NCBI GenBank assembly: GCA_001825565.1
Contig: MHXM01000107.1
Span: forward strand, 1 to 11,342
Direction of reading: 5' to 3'
DNA: 11,342 bases
From: Desulfuromonadaceae bacterium GWC2_58_13
GTDB lineage: Bacteria > Desulfobacterota > Desulfuromonadia > Desulfuromonadales > Trichloromonadaceae
The notes under the pieces: model-generated
Database searches by the model: none
Told to the model about the DNA's origin: nothing
Seen by the model: the letters and a program-made list of their open reading frames with translations, nothing else
Shown here: positions 7,087-11,342 of the stretch, piece by piece
Layout of the letters: the number at the start of each line of letters is the position of its first letter
Position numbering within the stretch: the first letter of the stretch is position 1
Position numbers and translations under genes: made by a program

Positions 7087-9921
7087 CTATTCTTCGCCAC
7101 TGTCTTTCGTTCCGATTTCGCCCCCCATCCGAAATACATTGCCGATACCGCTCAGGGCAAAGGTCAGCATGTACTCCTTGTCTTCGAGGCGGTCGCGCAA
7201 GGTCAGAAAAACGCTCCAGCACTGAGCCCGATATTCGAGGGCAAACAACTTTTCGAGGGTAATGCGATCGGTAAAATCGTAGCGGTGCTGATAACCGAGA
7301 TAGATCGGCTCCAACCATGCCAGTTCGGCCGTTCCGGCGAAATACTCGTTGCTGTCCCTGACATAGCGATAATTCACGGATAGGCCATTGCCCTCTTCAT
7401 CCTGCAAGCCGCTACGGGCATTGAAAGCCTGCAGGAATCCCCCGTGGGGATCGTAACGGACATCCAGGTCGAGATAGGTGACGCGGGTCGGTGAAAAAAT
7501 CAGCTCGGCCCGGATATCGGAAAAGGGATCGCGCCCCGAAAGATCTTCCCGGTCGTGCCGCGACTGGCGGAAGTCAAAACTCTGGGACAGGCGCAGATAA
7601 AGAAATTCGAGGTATTCCGCCTCCCCCTGTTCCGGTTCGAGGCGCGCGGTAAACCGGTTGGTCAGGGAGTAGGTAACCTGGTTTTCCGGGGCGATCCGGT
7701 CGAGGGCATCGAACCGCGGCAGATGATCCTGATTCACATTGGGGAGGTAGGAATAATAGACCTCGGGGTCGATACTGTGGCGAATTTTCTTATAAGGGCC
7801 GAGATCCGAGGCGTAAACCCGGGAGAAACTGGTGCCGATGCGGGTGGAAAAATCGTAGATTCCTTCATCTTCGTAACCGGGACCGGCGTCCGAGGTCTGA
7901 TAAAACCGTTCGCGGTAACCAATTTCGGGGACGACTTCGAGCCAGTCCAGCGGGGTGAAAAAGGTCGAAATCGCCGGGCGGACACTCAGGCGTTGCCCCT
8001 TGACCTTGTCATCGATGTCCGACCGATCATACACGGCCTCCTCCTGCCGCCAGAAATAGGTGTAGGAGGTTCCGAGGCTATAGAAAAAAGGGGTTTCGCC
8101 AATGCGCTGTCGTAGCGCATCGAAACGGATTTCGGGAAGACGTTGCAGGGTGGTGTCGTCATCCACCTCCAGATCCTTGGTGTAGTTCAGTTCCGCGGCC
8201 AGGGTGTAATTCTGCCAGGCGCGACTCAAAAAGACTTCCGACTCGGCCTGATCCTTGTTGTACTCCTCAGCCGACTCGCCGAATTCTTCAAAATAATCAC
8301 GGTTGCTTACATATTCAACATCGGAACTAAGGCGCCAGTTCCCGGGGAGGGTCCCCAGATGATTCCATTCGACGGCGTAGCGATCGCTCTCGTCAAGGGT
8401 TCCTTCAAGCGAGGGGTCTTCCTTGATCTGGTCTCTCAGGTATTGATCGCGAACATTGTTGACGTAATACCCCTTGAAAGTCCCCTCGTTGTCTTCCCCG
8501 AAAATATAGCGGTACTCGATTCCCTGGCCGGTGCCGAAATCGGATAAATAATCGAAGAAGAAGGTGGCATCCTGGTTCCGGGCGATGACCTGGTAGTAAG
8601 CCAGCGACAATTCGACCCCACGCTTGTCCGAATAACCGTAGCGGGGCATCAGCAAACCGGATTCCCGCTCGGTCTTGGCGGGGAATATCACATAAGGAAG
8701 ATACAGCACCGGGATGTCATGCAGGTAAAAAAGAACGTTGCGCGCAGTGGCATATTTGCCGAGGGTGACGTCGACCCGGCTGGCGCCGAATTTCCAAGAC
8801 GGCACCTCCCCGTCGCAGGTGGTGAAGGTGCCGTCCTCAACCCGATAGGTCTGCTCGCCGAGTTTTTCGATTTCAGTGCCGACCAGATAAAAATTGTGGT
8901 CGGCCATGAACACCGTGCCGGAGGTAAAACGACCCAGACCGGAATCCAGGTTGTATTCAAGTTGTTCGGCCTTGACATAACCGGAAGGATCGGTCAGGTG
9001 AACGTTGCCGCTGGCCCTGGCCTCGGATGTCGAATCGTTAAAAAAAACCTGATCGGAAGTGAGCGTCAGCGCCCCCTTCCGCAATCGGACATCGCCAGTG
9101 GCCCGATAGGCCGAGGCGGCCTGATCGTAAATCAACTCATCCGCCTCAAGATTGACCGGCAGAGGCCCGCCCAAGTCGTCGATTCCCTCGCCAGCGCGGA
9201 TAGCTGGTAGGGGCTTTGTTGGTTCGGCAGGTGGCCCTTCGCCCCCCGGTGGCGTGGCGGAAACCGGGGTCGACGGTTCATCGCGGGACTCCAGGGGCAC
9301 CGCTTCGGCAAGGACCTGCAGGTCGGTCCGGGGGGAAGGCACCGGCGAAGCAACAGGTGACGGGGCCGGAAGAAGCGAAATGGGTGTCGGCACTTGGGAA
9401 ACGGACGGGACCGGACGGGCGGTCAGGTCGACCGGCATGGCGACCTTGGCCCCCAGCAACCGGGCGATGCCGACTTCCGCCAGGATCTGGCGTCCCTCGG
9501 GATCGCCGCTCATGGCTGTCAGTACCACCTCAAGCCGGCTGCGGAGACCGCGACCGAGCCCCTGCCGGGCCATCACCAATTCGGAGGACGCTTCGGCGGC
9601 CCGGCCTTCGGGAACAACGGTGGCCAACAGCTGGAATTCCCCGGGTGACTGGTCACGCACGTAGTCGACCTTGAGCACGGCCATATCGACCACTCGGTAC
9701 CGGTTCAGCCATTCGTGCAATTCGGCAGGCTGCTGAAAAACCCGGACATTGACTTCTTCGCCAAGACGTTTTTCGAGATAGGTAGCGAACCGCTGGGCTT
9801 GCGGCACGGTGGGAAAGAGTTCGGCGGCCTGGGGCACAATCCCGAAAGTAACCTTCGCCTGGGTCGGAGCAACCCAGCAAAACCACACCATCAGCAAGGC
9901 AATCAGCCTAAATCGCATCAC
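7087..9921 (-). CDS. lptD: LPS-assembly outer-membrane protein LptD with an N-terminal PhnD-like extension
   Basis: Outer-membrane barrel that, with the lipoprotein LptE, inserts lipopolysaccharide into the outer leaflet. It is 944 residues, about 150-200 longer than usual. A signal peptide (1-22, ending PTQA) is followed by a segment resembling a PhnD/phosphonate-type periplasmic-binding protein (about 23-160). It runs from KVTFGIVPQAAELFP through VDMAVLKVDYV to MSGDPEGRQILAEVGIARL. A Pro-rich linker follows (about 165-250), then the OstA/LptA-like jellyroll (about 255-385: VNLEADELIYD, SAYRATGDVRLRKG) and the LptD barrel (about 420-944, opening ESGLLMPRYGYSDKRG). Mature cysteines are C369 (TTCDGEVPSW) and C901 (AQCWS). 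The start is GTG at 9921, eight bases after AAGGA; ATG at 9918 is equally possible. It follows folC by 39 bases. Confidence 0.94.
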   Translation of the reverse strand: MMRFRLIALLMVWFCWVAPTQAKVTFGIVPQAAELFPTVPQAQRFATYLEKRLGEEVNVRVFQQPAELHEWLNRYRVVDMAVLKVDYVRDQSPGEFQLLATVVPEGRAAEASSELVMARQGLGRGLRSRLEVVLTAMSGDPEGRQILAEVGIARLLGAKVAMPVDLTARPVPSVSQVPTPISLLPAPSPVASPVPSPRTDLQVLAEAVPLESRDEPSTPVSATPPGGEGPPAEPTKPLPAIRAGEGIDDLGGPLPVNLEADELIYDQAASAYRATGDVRLRKGALTLTSDQVFFNDSTSEARASGNVHLTDPSGYVKAEQLEYNLDSGLGRFTSGTVFMADHNFYLVGTEIEKLGEQTYRVEDGTFTTCDGEVPSWKFGASRVDVTLGKYATARNVLFYLHDIPVLYLPYVIFPAKTERESGLLMPRYGYSDKRGVELSLAYYQVIARNQDATFFFDYLSDFGTGQGIEYRYIFGEDNEGTFKGYYVNNVRDQYLRDQIKEDPSLEGTLDESDRYAVEWNHLGTLPGNWRLSSDVEYVSNRDYFEEFGESAEEYNKDQAESEVFLSRAWQNYTLAAELNYTKDLEVDDDTTLQRLPEIRFDALRQRIGETPFFYSLGTSYTYFWRQEEAVYDRSDIDDKVKGQRLSVRPAISTFFTPLDWLEVVPEIGYRERFYQTSDAGPGYEDEGIYDFSTRIGTSFSRVYASDLGPYKKIRHSIDPEVYYSYLPNVNQDHLPRFDALDRIAPENQVTYSLTNRFTARLEPEQGEAEYLEFLYLRLSQSFDFRQSRHDREDLSGRDPFSDIRAELIFSPTRVTYLDLDVRYDPHGGFLQAFNARSGLQDEEGNGLSVNYRYVRDSNEYFAGTAELAWLEPIYLGYQHRYDFTDRITLEKLFALEYRAQCWSVFLTLRDRLEDKEYMLTFALSGIGNVFRMGGEIGTKDSGEE

Positions 9922-9944
9922 AAAACAGATCCTTCCGACGAAGC

Positions 9945-9960
9945 GGGCGGTGGTCCGCCC
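9945..9960 (-). other. Small hairpin between folC and lptD
   Basis: GGGCGG (9945-9950) and CCGCCC (9955-9960) form a perfect six-pair GC stem with a tetraloop, starting directly after the folC stop codon. There is no U-tract, so it is probably not a terminator. It ends 23 bases before the lptD start. Confidence 0.4.
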
Positions 9961-11244
9961 TCAACCCTGCGCAGAGATAAGAGATTCGCCGTTCAGCAAA
10001 TATTCACGAGCGGCGGCCACCAGAAACAACGAGCCGGCCACCAGCACGATTTCTTCCTCGCCGCAATCCACCAGAGCGGCGATCAGGGCCTCTCGGCACG
10101 AGGCGAAGACGCGAGCGGGGCGACCGGCCGACTCGGCCGTGGCGACCAGAATTGCCGGCGACACCGCGTCCTCAACCGGAGGAACGGTGCAATACAAGGC
10201 CGTCACCTTTGGGAGCAGCAGGGCGAGAATCGATTGGGGATCCTTGTCACCCTTGATCCCGACGACCCAGCGCACCCCTTTGTTTTCAAGGGTTTCGAGA
10301 TAGGCCGCTAACACTGCGGCCCCCCCTTCATTGTGAGCCCCGTCGAGCAGAACCCGGGGGTGACCGGCCCACCACTCGAGCCGACCGGGCCAGAGAACTC
10401 CGGCAACCCCGGCGCGCATGGCGGAACAGGAAATGGGCACACCCTGTCGACGCAACTCTTCGGCGGCAGCCAAGGCCAGCGACAGGTTTTCGTGCTGATG
10501 CGCCCCGATTAAGCCGGGGCGCAGGTGGTCCAGTTGCACATCCATGCCCCTATAGGTAAAACCAGCCGGACCGGAATGGGGGCCGAAATCCCGTCCGCAC
10601 AGACGCGCCGGCGCCTCTCGTTGCGTGGCCAGAGCCAGCAACACCTCCAGCGCCCGGGGTGATTGGCGGCCGATGACCAGCGGAATCCCGGACTTGATGA
10701 TCCCGCCCTTCTCCGCCGCAATCTCCGAAAGTTCCGCGCCGAGGTGGGCCATATGGTCACGACAGACCGGGGTGATCACCGAAACCCGGGGCCGTTCAAT
10801 GGCGTTGGTCGCATCGAGCCGTCCTCCCATCCCCACTTCGAGCACCACAAAATCGACCTTCTGGCGTTGAAAATGGAGCAGCGCCATGGCCGTTGTGAAT
10901 TCGAAAAAGGTCGACGGAATCTCCCCTGACAGCATGCGCAGTTCATCGGTGTACAAAGCCACCTGCGCTTCGCTGATGGCCTCGCCGTCTATCTGGATGC
11001 GCTCGGTAAAGGAGTGCAGATGGGGCGAGGTATAGAGACCGACCCGGAAACCGGCCTCGCGCAGAATCCGGGCCAGACCGGCGCAGACCGAGCCCTTGCC
11101 GTTGGTCCCGCCGACATGGATGACGCCGTAACTACGCTCGGGATGGCCAAGGCGAGCCAGCAGCGCCCGGATGTTATCCAGGCCCAGCTTGATTCCAAAT
11201 TTCTGGAGGCCGTACAGGTAATTGAGACTCTCATGAAAATCCAC
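9961..11244 (-). CDS. folC: Folylpolyglutamate synthase / dihydrofolate synthase
   Basis: Mur-ligase-type enzyme that adds L-glutamate to dihydropteroate and extends the polyglutamate tail of folates, using ATP. It is 427 residues, normal for the bifunctional enzyme. Visible motifs are the P-loop GGTNGKGS (45-52), TSPHL (72-76), the FFEFTTAMA stretch (113-121), EVGMGGRLDATN (136-147), DH within TPVCRDHMAHLG (163-164), EKGGIIK with the expected carbamylated lysine (about 179-184), and DGAHNEGG in the C-terminal domain. The residues before the DH are CR where the family usually has a hydrophobic pair (GLDH-type). The start is GTG at 11244, preceded by AAGGAC inside the end of accD; it lies two bases after the accD stop, so coupling is likely. 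It acts one step after FolP (191-1402), which is encoded elsewhere in the window. Confidence 0.96.
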   Translation of the reverse strand: MDFHESLNYLYGLQKFGIKLGLDNIRALLARLGHPERSYGVIHVGGTNGKGSVCAGLARILREAGFRVGLYTSPHLHSFTERIQIDGEAISEAQVALYTDELRMLSGEIPSTFFEFTTAMALLHFQRQKVDFVVLEVGMGGRLDATNAIERPRVSVITPVCRDHMAHLGAELSEIAAEKGGIIKSGIPLVIGRQSPRALEVLLALATQREAPARLCGRDFGPHSGPAGFTYRGMDVQLDHLRPGLIGAHQHENLSLALAAAEELRRQGVPISCSAMRAGVAGVLWPGRLEWWAGHPRVLLDGAHNEGGAAVLAAYLETLENKGVRWVVGIKGDKDPQSILALLLPKVTALYCTVPPVEDAVSPAILVATAESAGRPARVFASCREALIAALVDCGEEEIVLVAGSLFLVAAAREYLLNGESLISAQG

Positions 11245-11246
11245 GA

Positions 11247-11342
11247 TCAGTCCTTGGTGAAAATCCGCAGAATCTGGGAAAGGCGCTGTTTCATTTCCCG
11301 GCGGGGGACGATCATGTCCACCATGCCGTGCTCAAGCAGGTA
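11247..11342 (-). CDS. accD: Acetyl-CoA carboxylase carboxyltransferase subunit beta, C-terminal fragment
   Basis: Only the last 31 codons and the TGA are present. The peptide YLLEHGMVDMIVPRREMKQR and its following residues match the conserved AccD C-terminus, where LLEHGMVDMIVPR is characteristic. The beta subunit, with AccA, transfers carboxyl from biotin to acetyl-CoA to make malonyl-CoA. The stop lies two bases before the folC GTG. An accD-folC pair is common in proteobacteria, which supports the call. Confidence 0.88.
   Translation of the reverse strand, partial: YLLEHGMVDMIVPRREMKQRLSQILRIFTKD

Noticed and set aside
7555..9210. Long plus-strand open frames opposite lptD (186 and 163 codons)
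   Set aside because: Shadows of the LptD frame; no start signals or domain features.
9715..10311. A 198-codon plus-strand open frame across the lptD/folC junction
   Set aside because: It overlaps two solid minus-strand genes, resembles no family and has no promoter or ribosome site.

Overview
The window looks like chromosomal DNA from a GC-rich, diderm deltaproteobacterium of the Desulfuromonadales type (Geobacter/Desulfuromonas/Pelobacter relatives). This rests on gene order (tilS-ftsH-folP-cdaA; accD-folC), on the FtsH and FolP sequences, and on an LPS-export gene. It is an inference from recalled family features, because no search was possible. Every gene I can support lies on the minus strand, so transcription runs from high to low coordinates. 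I see no mobile element, CRISPR array, rRNA or clear horizontal-transfer signature.

Layout in the direction of transcription. (1) 11342-7034: the 3' end of accD, then folC (2-base gap) and an unusual lptD (39-base gap), closed by a strong intrinsic terminator at 7034-7059. The lptD product is 944 residues. It carries an N-terminal PhnD-like periplasmic-binding segment and a Pro-rich linker before the normal LptD domains. (2) 7015-6084: a promoter, a structured leader, a secreted ComEA-type helix-hairpin-helix protein, a 13-bp intercistronic hairpin and an FtsB/DivIC-like membrane coiled-coil protein. (3) 6025-5107: a 305-base non-coding stretch with two good sigma70-like promoters and leader hairpins, followed by a SPOR-domain membrane protein. 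(4) 5061-4781: a strong promoter driving tRNA-fMet, a terminator-like hairpin, a second CAU tRNA (probably elongator Met) and another terminator-like hairpin. (5) 4755-1: tilS, ftsH, folP and the beginning of cdaA.

How the genes work together. Most are housekeeping: fatty-acid synthesis (accD), folate (folC, folP), outer-membrane LPS insertion (lptD), division and peptidoglycan (FtsB-like, SPOR), translation (two Met-type tRNAs, TilS), membrane proteolysis (ftsH) and c-di-AMP signalling (cdaA). ftsH and folP are linked by a stop/start overlap, and cdaA follows folP by 27 bases, so these three are probably one transcript. tilS starts 25 bases after a terminator-like hairpin, so it probably depends on read-through from the tRNA promoter.

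The most unusual item is the LptD fusion. The added segment looks like only one lobe of a two-lobe binding protein, attached to the LPS translocon. Next come the roughly 130-residue N-terminal domain of FolP and the arrangement of two CAU tRNAs with hairpins directly ahead of tilS.
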